From NCBI GenBank assembly GCA_029263275.1, contig JAJCXU010000290.1:1-5071 (forward strand): a stretch of 5,071 nt of DNA. Reading direction: 5' to 3'. Positions 1-5,071 of the stretch are shown piece by piece. Both the position numbers and the translations under genes were made by a program. The notes under the pieces were generated by a model. It saw nothing but the letters and a program-made list of their open reading frames with translations. It was not told where the DNA came from and searched no databases. The DNA is from Ilumatobacter sp. (GTDB taxonomy: Bacteria; Actinomycetota; Acidimicrobiia; Acidimicrobiales; Ilumatobacteraceae). Position 1 is the stretch's first letter. Each line of letters opens with the position of its first letter.

Positions 1-470
1 CCGAACGTGTGTCAAACGTCGTTGACGAACTCGACGACACGATCCGCGAGTTGCGGAGTGCCATCTTCCAGCTGGGACTGCCTGACGCTCGCCAGAGCCT
101 GGTGGCTCACCTCGCTGCAGTGGTCGATGCCCGGAGCAAGCTGCTCGGATTCACGCCGGAGCTTCGGATCATCGGCGACATCGACACCGTTCCGGACTTC
201 GTAGGCGAGCAGCTGGTTGCAACCGTGACCGAGTCGTTGTCCAACGTGGCGCGTCACGCGAGTGCCACCGAATCAGAAGTCACGGTTGTGCTCGACGAGG
301 GGGCGCTCCGACTGACCGTTTCAGACAACGGTGTGGGCATCGCGGGCACGCCGAAACCGAACGGAGGGCTGTCGAACATCGTGTGGCGCGCGACTGAACT
401 CGGCGGCACGTGTTTGGTGCAGGCCGGCTCACCGTCCGGCACCGTGATCTCCTGGCACGTACCGGTCTGA
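1..470 (+). CDS. DevS/NarX-type sensor histidine kinase, C-terminal part (5' end off the window)
   Basis: This is the catalytic end of a two-component sensor kinase that would autophosphorylate on His and pass the phosphate to a response regulator. The frame is open from the left edge (first full codon at 3) to TGA at 468-470, about 155 residues. The first visible residues, ERVSNVVDELDDTIRELRS, resemble the second helix of the HisKA_3 dimerisation domain of DevS/DosT. The helix with the phospho-accepting His would lie just outside. An HATPase_c domain follows: N-box ESLSNVARHA with its Asn at 243-245, G1 box SDNGVGI with its Asp at 324-326, and a short lid leading to the G2 motif GGLSN from 363. 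The protein ends in SWHVPV, a typical last strand. GTG at 9 is an internal Val, not a start. Sensor domains (GAF or other) cannot be seen. The gene converges on the DevR-like regulator gene with 24 bp between stop codons, so that regulator is the likely partner (inference). Confidence 0.9.
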   Translation, partial: ERVSNVVDELDDTIRELRSAIFQLGLPDARQSLVAHLAAVVDARSKLLGFTPELRIIGDIDTVPDFVGEQLVATVTESLSNVARHASATESEVTVVLDEGALRLTVSDNGVGIAGTPKPNGGLSNIVWRATELGGTCLVQAGSPSGTVISWHVPV

Positions 471-494
471 ACGCCAGCAGAGCAAACGCGGTGC

Positions 495-1175
495 TCAGCC
501 GTTCGATTGTTCGCGTTCGTCGAGACGTGCGGCGAGCGCTGCCGCTTCGGTCCGCCTGGCCATGCCGAGCTTGGCCAGTAGGTTCGAGACATAGTTCTTG
601 ATCGTCTTCTCAGCCAGGAACATCTCGGCTGCGATCTGGCGATTGGTCTTGCCTTCGCCGATGTAGTCGAAGATGCGGCGTTCTTGGCGCGTCAGATCAA
701 GGAGCCGGCCAGCCTCGCCCTGGGTCAGTCGGCGCATGGCCAGGCGAACCTCGGCCTGATCAAGGAGTTGGCGACCGCCGGCAACGAGGCGGATTGCCTC
801 GACGAGCTGGTTGCTGCGGATCTGTTTCAGCACGAAGCCGGCCGCCCCTGCGAGCCCAGCGTCGATCAAGGCTCGGTCACTCTCGAATGAAGTCAGAATC
901 AGCGTGTGAACGTCGGGGAGCTCCGCCGATACGTCGCGGCAGACATCGATACCGCTGCCGTCGCCGAGCCGGACATCGAGCACCGCCACATCAGGTCGAC
1001 ATGCAGCGATCTCGGCGAGTGCGTTTGCCGTTTCGCCCGCTTCACCCACGACTTCGATGTCGGGTTCGGTCTCAAGGCTGGCTCTGACGCCAGCACGAAC
1101 GACTTCGTGATCATCGAGGAGGAAGACGCGAATCGTCGGCGTCGGCTGATCGGTGGAGTCGTTCTCTGTTGCCAT
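495..1175 (-). CDS. DevR/DosR-like NarL-family response regulator
   Basis: This is a 226-residue DNA-binding response regulator with a receiver domain (about residues 15-132) and a LuxR/GerE helix-turn-helix (about 158-218). Receiver residues are intact: acidic pair D21-D22 in VFLLDDHEVVRAG, phospho-acceptor D67 in VAVLDVRLGDGSGIDVCRD, T95 in LILTSFESD, and K117. The recognition-helix region, FLAEKTIKNYVSNLLAKLGM, is nearly the same as in Mycobacterium tuberculosis DevR (recalled, not aligned). It keeps the Lys/Lys/Asn set (K190, K193, N194) that contacts DNA there. ATG at 1175 is chosen because the receiver begins shortly after it. The frame stays open far upstream, but that stretch overlaps the stress-protein gene out of frame. 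The start lies 4 nt after that gene's stop, and GAGGG sits too close to the ATG to be a good ribosome site, so translational coupling is likely. The family controls hypoxia, nitric oxide or redox responses. The exact signal here is unknown. Confidence 0.93.
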   Translation of the reverse strand: MATENDSTDQPTPTIRVFLLDDHEVVRAGVRASLETEPDIEVVGEAGETANALAEIAACRPDVAVLDVRLGDGSGIDVCRDVSAELPDVHTLILTSFESDRALIDAGLAGAAGFVLKQIRSNQLVEAIRLVAGGRQLLDQAEVRLAMRRLTQGEAGRLLDLTRQERRIFDYIGEGKTNRQIAAEMFLAEKTIKNYVSNLLAKLGMARRTEAAALAARLDEREQSNG

Positions 1176-1179
1176 ACCC

Positions 1180-2067
1180 TCAGTCTGCCGTACCTGGCAC
1201 GACGACGATGGCACGTGGCACATGATGGAGGAGCCACGTCGACACCGAGCCGATGACAGCAGCACCGATTGCGCCGTGACCACGAGCACCGACAACGACA
1301 AGATCCGTCGATTCCGATCGCTCGGCGATCGTCTGGCGCGGCATGCCGGTGACGAAGGTTCGCGTGATCGCCTTGCCTCCGGGGTGGTCGGCTTCGACGT
1401 CGTCGACCAGGTGGTGGAAGCGTTCCTCGGCGAGTCCGGTCGCTTCGGGGAAGAAGAACTGGTCGGCGCCGGCAGCAAGCGGTGAGGTGTCCCAGACCGA
1501 CATCGCCTCGACTCGTGTCTCGGGCGTCGCGAAGTCCAGCGCCCAGTGCAGCGCGTTGATCGAATTCGGGGAGCCGTCGACACCGACAACGATGTCTTGG
1601 GTCTCGGTGAGCTCGGCGCGTTCTGGAATGACAGCGATGGGGCGGCTTGCGTGGGTGGCGCACTGTGTGCTGGTCGAGCCGAGGAGGAGCCGCTGGAAGC
1701 CACCCCGGCCCCGAGTGCCAACCACGAGCAGCGACGCCTCGTCACCAGCATCGAGGAGGACCGCGGCCGCGCCCCCGTGGGCAATGCTGGTCTGCAACTC
1801 GACGTCGCAGGAATCCCCAGCGGTCGCTGCGGCATCGTCGACCAAGCGTTGAGCGCTGGCCATGAGGAGGTCGCGGTCGTAGGCAGGTGACCCCATTGGC
1901 CACGTCTCGACCGCAGGTCCTGACAGAGGAACCTGCCAAGCGGTGACCAGGCGGAGGCAATTTGTTCGACCGTCGGCGTGGGTCGCCGCCCAGGTCAAGG
2001 CATGTTCGGCATTCGCTGAACCATCGATCCCCACCACCCAGGCGCCAGCATCATCCGTGCCCAGCAT
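1180..2067 (-). CDS. Tandem-domain universal stress protein (UspA family, Rv3134c-like)
   Basis: This is a 295-residue cytoplasmic protein made of two UspA domains. Domain 1 (about 9-148) starts WVVGIDGS and domain 2 (about 158-291) starts DIVVGVDGS. Each carries a complete ATP-binding signature G-2x-G-9x-G-S: GTRGRGGFQRLLLGS at 117-131 and GARGHGAIGAAVIGS at 260-274. Both halves are therefore predicted to bind nucleotide. I start it at ATG 2067 because AGGAG lies 5 nt upstream and the UspA fold begins within ten residues. An in-frame ATG at 2121 would add 18 polar residues and has no ribosome site. The gene is followed after 4 nt by the DevR-like regulator, the same order as Rv3134c-devR in M. 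tuberculosis, where the two are co-transcribed and induced by DevR itself. Family members act in dormancy and stress survival. The molecular role is unsettled. Confidence 0.93.
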   Translation of the reverse strand: MLGTDDAGAWVVGIDGSANAEHALTWAATHADGRTNCLRLVTAWQVPLSGPAVETWPMGSPAYDRDLLMASAQRLVDDAAATAGDSCDVELQTSIAHGGAAAVLLDAGDEASLLVVGTRGRGGFQRLLLGSTSTQCATHASRPIAVIPERAELTETQDIVVGVDGSPNSINALHWALDFATPETRVEAMSVWDTSPLAAGADQFFFPEATGLAEERFHHLVDDVEADHPGGKAITRTFVTGMPRQTIAERSESTDLVVVGARGHGAIGAAVIGSVSTWLLHHVPRAIVVVPGTAD

Positions 2068-2072
2068 CTGTT

Positions 2073-2077
2073 CTCCT
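2073..2077 (-). promoter_or_regulatory. Ribosome binding site of the universal stress protein gene
   Basis: The minus strand reads AGGAG-AACAG-ATG, a full Shine-Dalgarno core with a 5-nt spacer. It decides the start in favour of the ATG at 2067 over the upstream in-frame ATG at 2121, which has no purine-rich stretch in front of it. Confidence 0.8.
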
Positions 2078-2142
2078 GTCTGTTCGTCGCCCCCACGATC
2101 TTGTGAGTATGGGTCGATCATGCGGTGTGGAGCGTGTCGTTG

Positions 2143-2162
2143 GCAGGGTCCTTCGGCCTTTC
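2143..2162. promoter_or_regulatory. Candidate DevR/DosR-type operator upstream of the stress protein gene
   Basis: The plus strand contains GGTCCTTCGGCC at 2147-2158. This fits GGnCnWWnGnCC, the symmetric core of the 20-bp DosR box (TTSGGGACTWWAGTCCCSAA). With one more G at 2146, one half-site reads GGGTCC. The opposite half reads AGGCCG on the minus strand, so the outer and less conserved bases differ from consensus. The centre is about 85 nt upstream of the stress-protein ATG. A weak -10-like CATACT on the minus strand at 2106-2111 would place the box near -54, where an activator could act. Because the downstream operon encodes a DevR-like protein with the same DNA-contact residues, autoregulation is a reasonable inference. 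With GC-biased base frequencies I estimate roughly a 2% chance of this core in a 127-bp gap. Confidence 0.42.
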
Positions 2163-2179
2163 ACGGCCACTCCCGATCA

Positions 2180-2196
2180 GATCGACCGGGTCGATC
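2180..2196 (-). terminator. Perfect inverted repeat over the CoA-transferase stop codon; possible terminator or operator
   Basis: The 17 bases GATCGACC-G-GGTCGATC are an exact 8-bp inverted repeat around one base. In the minus-strand transcript this folds as a 7-bp stem with a CCG loop, starting inside the TGA of the CoA-transferase gene (2195-2197). No T-run follows in the direction of transcription, so it is not a standard intrinsic terminator. The half-site motif GGGTCGATCA recurs at 2111-2120, just upstream of the stress-protein gene, and CGATCAG occurs at 2174-2180 and 2192-2198. A DNA-binding site is therefore an equal alternative to a transcript hairpin. Confidence 0.35.
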
Positions 2197-3472
2197 AGAG
2201 GTAGGCGAGCCGTTTGGCCTCAACCGTCAGCGCCTCGCGATGGTCGGGGTGCGCAATCGCAATCAGCGATGCGGTGCGCTCGGAGATCGTGCGCCCGCGC
2301 AGTTCGGCGACGCCCCATTCTGTGACGATCTTGTCGACAGTGTTTTTCGGGGTGGTGACCACTTCACCTGGGTCGAGCTGCGGAACGATGCGCGATGCGC
2401 CCTTCGATGTCGTCGAGTGGAGCACGACGAATCCTTGCCCGCCGTCGGAGTACATGGCGCCACGTGCGAAGTCGTTCTGTCCGCCGGACGACGAGTAGTA
2501 GTTGCCTCCGATGGTCTCCGACGCGCACTGCCCGAGGAAGTCCACCGACAACGTCGCGTTGATCGACACGAAATTGCGCTCGTTCGCGATGATGCGCGGG
2601 TCGTTGACGTAGCGCACAGCGTGCAGCTCGATTGCGGTGTTCTCATGGAGGAAATCGTGCAACCGCTGCGTACCGAGCGCGAACGTACCAACCGTTTTCG
2701 TGCGGTTCAGGCGTTTCTTGATGCCGTTCACCACACCGGACTCGACGAGGTCGACGACGCCGTCTGAGAGCAATTCGGTGTGGACGCCGAGGTCGTGATG
2801 GTCGGTGAGCGCGGCCATGATGGCGTTGGGGATGGCCCCGATGCCGGTCTGGATCGTTGCGCCGTCCGGGATTCGTTCTGCGACGTACGCGGCAATGTTC
2901 GCATCAACATCAGTCGGTTCAGCTGGGGCCACCTCGACGAGCGGCCGATCGCTCTGGCACCAACCGACAACCTGAGAGACGTGGATCTGGTTGCGTCCGA
3001 ACGTGCGCGGCATGGCCTCGGTGACCTCGAGAAAGAAGTCAGCACGCCCGATGAAGCTGGCGGTGTAGTCAGCGGAGACGCCGAGCGAGAAGTAGCCGTG
3101 ACGGTCGGGAGGCGATGCTGCGGCGATCACCAGCGGATGGGGAGCGCGCTGATGCATCAGGGAGTAGACCTCCGAGAAGTGGCCGGGGACCAACTCGACG
3201 GTTCCTTCGAGAAAGTGTCGCCGAGTCGCGGGCGACAGGAAGTACGACGTGTGGGTCAGCCTGCCGTCGAAGGCTCCGCTCATGTAGTCGCGTTCGTGGA
3301 TCGCGTGCATCTGGTGCACGCTGCTGCCGTTGATGCGGGCGTCTCCTGCCCGCGCTGCGTCCTCGATGGCATCGAGGACCGCCGTTGGCTCGCCATTGCC
3401 GAGCGGAACGATGAGTTGGCGACCGCCCATGACATGAGCGACAACGTCGGCCGGGGTGCGTGAGGGGTTCAT
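2195..3472 (-). CDS. Acetyl-CoA hydrolase/transferase family protein (4-hydroxybutyrate CoA-transferase-like)
   Basis: This is a 425-residue, full-length family I CoA-transferase. Such enzymes move CoA between acetyl-CoA or a similar thioester and a short-chain acid through a glutamyl-CoA intermediate. Visible marks are GNGEPTAVLDAI (25-36) in the first half, the glycine-rich TGIGAIPNA (209-217), the probable catalytic glutamate E233 in LGVHTELLSDGVVDLVESG, SGGQNDFARGA (329-339) and TEWGVAELRG (384-393). The arrangement matches the 4-hydroxybutyrate/butyryl type (Cat2/AbfT) better than the longer succinyl-CoA:acetate enzymes. Substrate cannot be fixed from sequence; acetate, butyrate, 4-hydroxybutyrate and propionate are all possible. 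ATG at 3472 is the only start that leaves the N-terminal domain whole, but its ribosome site is weak (GGTGA about 10 nt upstream). The gene lies 68 bp after the flavin-barrel gene, so it may share that transcript. Confidence 0.9.
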   Translation of the reverse strand: MNPSRTPADVVAHVMGGRQLIVPLGNGEPTAVLDAIEDAARAGDARINGSSVHQMHAIHERDYMSGAFDGRLTHTSYFLSPATRRHFLEGTVELVPGHFSEVYSLMHQRAPHPLVIAAASPPDRHGYFSLGVSADYTASFIGRADFFLEVTEAMPRTFGRNQIHVSQVVGWCQSDRPLVEVAPAEPTDVDANIAAYVAERIPDGATIQTGIGAIPNAIMAALTDHHDLGVHTELLSDGVVDLVESGVVNGIKKRLNRTKTVGTFALGTQRLHDFLHENTAIELHAVRYVNDPRIIANERNFVSINATLSVDFLGQCASETIGGNYYSSSGGQNDFARGAMYSDGGQGFVVLHSTTSKGASRIVPQLDPGEVVTTPKNTVDKIVTEWGVAELRGRTISERTASLIAIAHPDHREALTVEAKRLAYL

Positions 3473-3502
3473 GGGTGCAGTGTCACCAAGCGTCCGAGCA
3501 GG

Positions 3503-3523
3503 TGCGAACCCAAGCGGGTTGCA
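3503..3523 (-). other. Small imperfect hairpin in the gap before the CoA-transferase gene
   Basis: The 68-bp gap 3473-3540 holds one notable element: TGC-g-AACCC, loop AAGC, GGGTTGCA, an 8-bp stem with one bulged base. No T-run follows on the minus strand, so it is weak as an intrinsic terminator. It could be an attenuator-like or mRNA-processing hairpin, or chance. No convincing promoter is visible in this gap. Confidence 0.25.
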
Positions 3524-3540
3524 GGGGTGAGTGGGTGGGG

Positions 3541-4071
3541 TCAGTCGGGATGAAGGAAGGGAGCACCTTCATGGTGCTCCTCATCCGGACCAGGGAGAAC
3601 AGCGAGCGGATCGGCCGCCTCCTCGGTGCCGGTCCACCCAAGCGATGCATCGGGCGTGATGTCGTCGATCACGTGAAAGCGGCGACCCGTCAATTCGTCG
3701 GCGCTGATGCGGACGAAGTCGGGCTTGTCGGAGGCGATCCAGGGGAAGAGCGGGAGGTCATCGGCGGCGTAGACGTCTTGCATCCGCTCGATCTGGTTGG
3801 CTCGGCCCTTGACGACCACGCTCCAGGCGACCCGATTTTGCGGTTCGTAGCCATCGATTTCGAAGGCGACGTGATGCAGGAGCGCGGACGCCGCCAGCTT
3901 GGTGCCTGGCCCTGTCCTGAACACGATCGATTCGTCGTCGACGACGTAGTTGATCGGGAAGATGTCAGGACGACCACCATTGTCCACTGCCAACCGGCCC
4001 ACGTCTGCGTCTTGCAGTAACGCCCAACACGCTGCGGCGTCGAGCACTTCGGTTCCGGGTGGCAGTGGCAT
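3541..4071 (-). CDS. Pyridoxamine 5'-phosphate oxidase-like flavin-barrel protein
   Basis: This is a 176-residue protein of the split-barrel flavin-binding fold (Pyridox_ox_2-like). The core (about 7-136) runs from LDAAACWALLQDADVGRLAV through PDIFPINYVVDDESIVFRTGPGTKL (35-59) to VAWSVVVKGRANQI (81-94). The R-T-x-x-G-x-K stretch at 52-58 and the following W-S-V-V-V-K-G strand are where relatives bind FMN phosphate. F420 or heme binding occurs in related groups, so the cofactor is uncertain. It is unlikely to be the vitamin B6 enzyme PdxH, which is longer and has different C-terminal motifs. After about residue 137 there is a 40-residue acidic, Pro- and Gly-rich tail without recognisable fold. 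ATG at 4071 lies 4 nt after the multicopper oxidase stop, with AGAAGG 8 nt upstream, so the two genes are probably co-transcribed. Small proteins of this type are often found near universal stress proteins in actinobacterial stress regions (general knowledge). Confidence 0.85.
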   Translation of the reverse strand: MPLPPGTEVLDAAACWALLQDADVGRLAVDNGGRPDIFPINYVVDDESIVFRTGPGTKLAASALLHHVAFEIDGYEPQNRVAWSVVVKGRANQIERMQDVYAADDLPLFPWIASDKPDFVRISADELTGRRFHVIDDITPDASLGWTGTEEAADPLAVLPGPDEEHHEGAPFLHPD

Positions 4072-4075
4072 TGGC

Positions 4076-5071
4076 TCAGCCTTCTTTGGGGGTCACGACG
4101 ACTGCGGTGACCATGCCGAACATACCGTCTTCGCGTTCGACGTGCGTGAGGATGTGGCAGTGCCAGACCCAGGTGCCCGGGTCTTCCGCCTGGAAGAGGA
4201 CCGAGTACCGCTCACCGGGGGCGATGTTGATCGTGTCGGAGTAGTACGGCTGATCGAGCGGGATGCCGTCCTTGGCGTACACGAGCTGCGGGAACTGGTG
4301 CATGTGCATCGGGTGAGCCGTGAGGCCCTCGTTGTAGTAGTGAACGACGCTCCAGGAACCCTCTTCGAGCACGAGTGGCTCGGTTGCCGGGAAGCTCTTG
4401 CCGTTCAGCGACAGGCCGATGACTCCGGCGTCGTTGAGCACCATGGGCATCTCCGTGGCGATCTCGAGGTCTCCCTCTTCGGGGATGGTGACCCCGCTGA
4501 TCGTCTGACCGTACGGCAACGGATTCTCACCGACGATGAAGGCGCCGAACATGCCGTTCAGCACCGAGATCTGGCTGTGCATGTGTGCGTGGTACATGCC
4601 GATGCCGGGGTCGTCAGCGGTGAACTCGTAGGTGTAGGTCTCACCAGCAGCGATCGGGTCCTGGGTGTAGGGCGACACGCCGTCTTGGTCGTTGGGCGTG
4701 TGGATGCCGTGCCAGTGCACGTCGGTGGCGAGTTCGGTCTCGTTGTGGACGAGGATGCGCACCTTGTCGCCGACATCGAGACGAATCTCGGGTGCCGGCA
4801 CGATGCCGTTGTAGGTCCACGCCTCGACGATTTGACCCGGGGAGACTTCCCACGGTGTGACGGCGGCGGTCAGTTCGAATTGTTTGGTGCCATCAGGCAG
4901 CAGTTCGAAGTCGAGCGGTGCGTTGCCCTTGCCTTCGGTCTCTGCCGGGAAGGCGAGCATCGAGTCGACCAGCGCCTGGTCCATCTGCGTCGGCGTGAGT
5001 TCGCCTTCGCCTTCGGAGGCGACCGGCGCTTCGCCACCTTCGGTGATGACGAGTTCGTTGAGCATGCCCGA
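4076..5071 (-). CDS. Multicopper oxidase with two visible cupredoxin domains (N-terminus off the window)
   Basis: This is a copper enzyme that oxidises a substrate (metal ion, phenol or similar) and reduces oxygen to water, probably outside the cytoplasm. Numbering is from the Met at 5063-5065. All four copper motifs are present: HWHG (H117, H119), YHAHMH (H159, H161), HPMHMH (H251, H254, H256) and WHCHILTH (H302, C303, H304, H308). By family rules H251, C303 and H308 bind the type 1 copper and the rest form the trinuclear centre. Domain 1 has no Cys, so type 1 copper sits only in the last domain, as in two-domain laccases. The axial Met is shifted: M315 is 12 residues after C303, where CueO has 10. 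The frame is open to the right edge (codons for Ser-Gly before the Met), no signal peptide is visible, and the first residues look like the end of another cupredoxin domain, so the true start is outside. Residues 8-60 form an acidic linker. The stop lies 4 nt before the flavin-barrel gene. Confidence 0.92.
   Translation of the reverse strand, partial: SGMLNELVITEGGEAPVASEGEGELTPTQMDQALVDSMLAFPAETEGKGNAPLDFELLPDGTKQFELTAAVTPWEVSPGQIVEAWTYNGIVPAPEIRLDVGDKVRILVHNETELATDVHWHGIHTPNDQDGVSPYTQDPIAAGETYTYEFTADDPGIGMYHAHMHSQISVLNGMFGAFIVGENPLPYGQTISGVTIPEEGDLEIATEMPMVLNDAGVIGLSLNGKSFPATEPLVLEEGSWSVVHYYNEGLTAHPMHMHQFPQLVYAKDGIPLDQPYYSDTINIAPGERYSVLFQAEDPGTWVWHCHILTHVEREDGMFGMVTAVVVTPKEG
4080..4085 (-). 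promoter_or_regulatory. Ribosome binding site of the flavin-barrel gene
   Basis: The minus strand reads AGAAGG, then 8 nt, then ATG at 4071. The site lies inside the last codons of the multicopper oxidase gene, which supports both the chosen start and a shared transcript. Confidence 0.6.

Noticed and set aside
480..496. Small hairpin GAGCA-7 nt-TGCTC between the convergent kinase and regulator genes as a bidirectional terminator
   Set aside because: The stem is only 5 bp with a 7-nt loop and there is no T-run on either side, so it is too weak to call.
1176..1835. 220-codon upstream extension of the DevR-like frame, suggesting a fusion protein
   Set aside because: The added residues are Arg/Ser/Pro-rich without a domain and overlap the stress-protein gene in another frame. 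The receiver domain begins properly after the ATG at 1175.
2068..2121. Alternative upstream ATG for the stress protein (18 extra residues)
   Set aside because: There is no Shine-Dalgarno before it, the extra residues are polar and unlike the UspA fold, and the downstream ATG has a strong AGGAG with a 5-nt spacer.
1943..2767. 274-codon open frame on the plus strand across the stress-protein and CoA-transferase genes
   Set aside because: It runs antisense to two well-supported genes, has no recognisable domain, and is Arg/Val/Asp-rich as expected for GC-driven shadow frames. The promoter gap it crosses has no ribosome site for it.
2780..3463. 227-codon plus-strand frame opposite the CoA-transferase gene
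   Set aside because: It is fully antisense to a conserved full-length enzyme gene and shows no motif. High GC keeps the opposite frame free of stops.
3460..4020. 186-codon plus-strand frame opposite the flavin-barrel gene
   Set aside because: It is antisense to a gene with clear family motifs and a good ribosome site, and its product resembles nothing recognisable.
1..5071. Mobile elements, CRISPR arrays, tRNA or rRNA genes
   Set aside because: No transposase, recombinase, regularly spaced repeats or RNA-gene signatures were seen by eye. Apart from short gaps the window is filled by conserved coding regions.

Overview
The window is GC-rich, tightly packed bacterial DNA with long open frames on both strands. 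The protein repertoire looks actinobacterial: a DevR/DosR-type response regulator, a DevS-type kinase and a tandem-domain universal stress protein. A member of the Acidimicrobiia (Ilumatobacter-like) is my best guess, but this rests on general resemblance of the proteins and not on a database search.

Layout. The left edge (1-470, + strand) holds the C-terminal part of a DevS/NarX-type sensor kinase whose N-terminus lies outside the window. Everything else is on the minus strand. Reading in the direction of transcription from the right edge, the order is: a multicopper oxidase cut by the right edge (4076-5071), a pyridoxamine-phosphate-oxidase-like flavin-barrel protein (3541-4071), an acetyl-CoA hydrolase/transferase (2195-3472), a tandem universal stress protein (1180-2067) and a DevR-like response regulator (495-1175). 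The oxidase and the flavin-barrel gene are 4 nt apart, as are the stress protein and the regulator. There are two larger gaps. One is 68 bp at 3473-3540. The other is 127 bp at 2068-2194 and carries a near-perfect palindrome and a DosR-box-like element upstream of the stress-protein gene.

How the genes may work together. The stress protein and regulator reproduce the core of the mycobacterial hypoxia/dormancy locus Rv3134c-devR-devS, with the kinase moved to the opposite strand and converging on the regulator. A candidate DevR-type operator in front of the stress-protein gene suggests autoregulation. The CoA-transferase, flavin-barrel protein and copper oxidase next door are plausible metabolic and redox partners of an oxygen- or redox-responsive module, but that link is inference from proximity. 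No mobile elements, RNA genes or CRISPR arrays were seen. The locus is a rearranged variant of a known theme, not clearly a new system.
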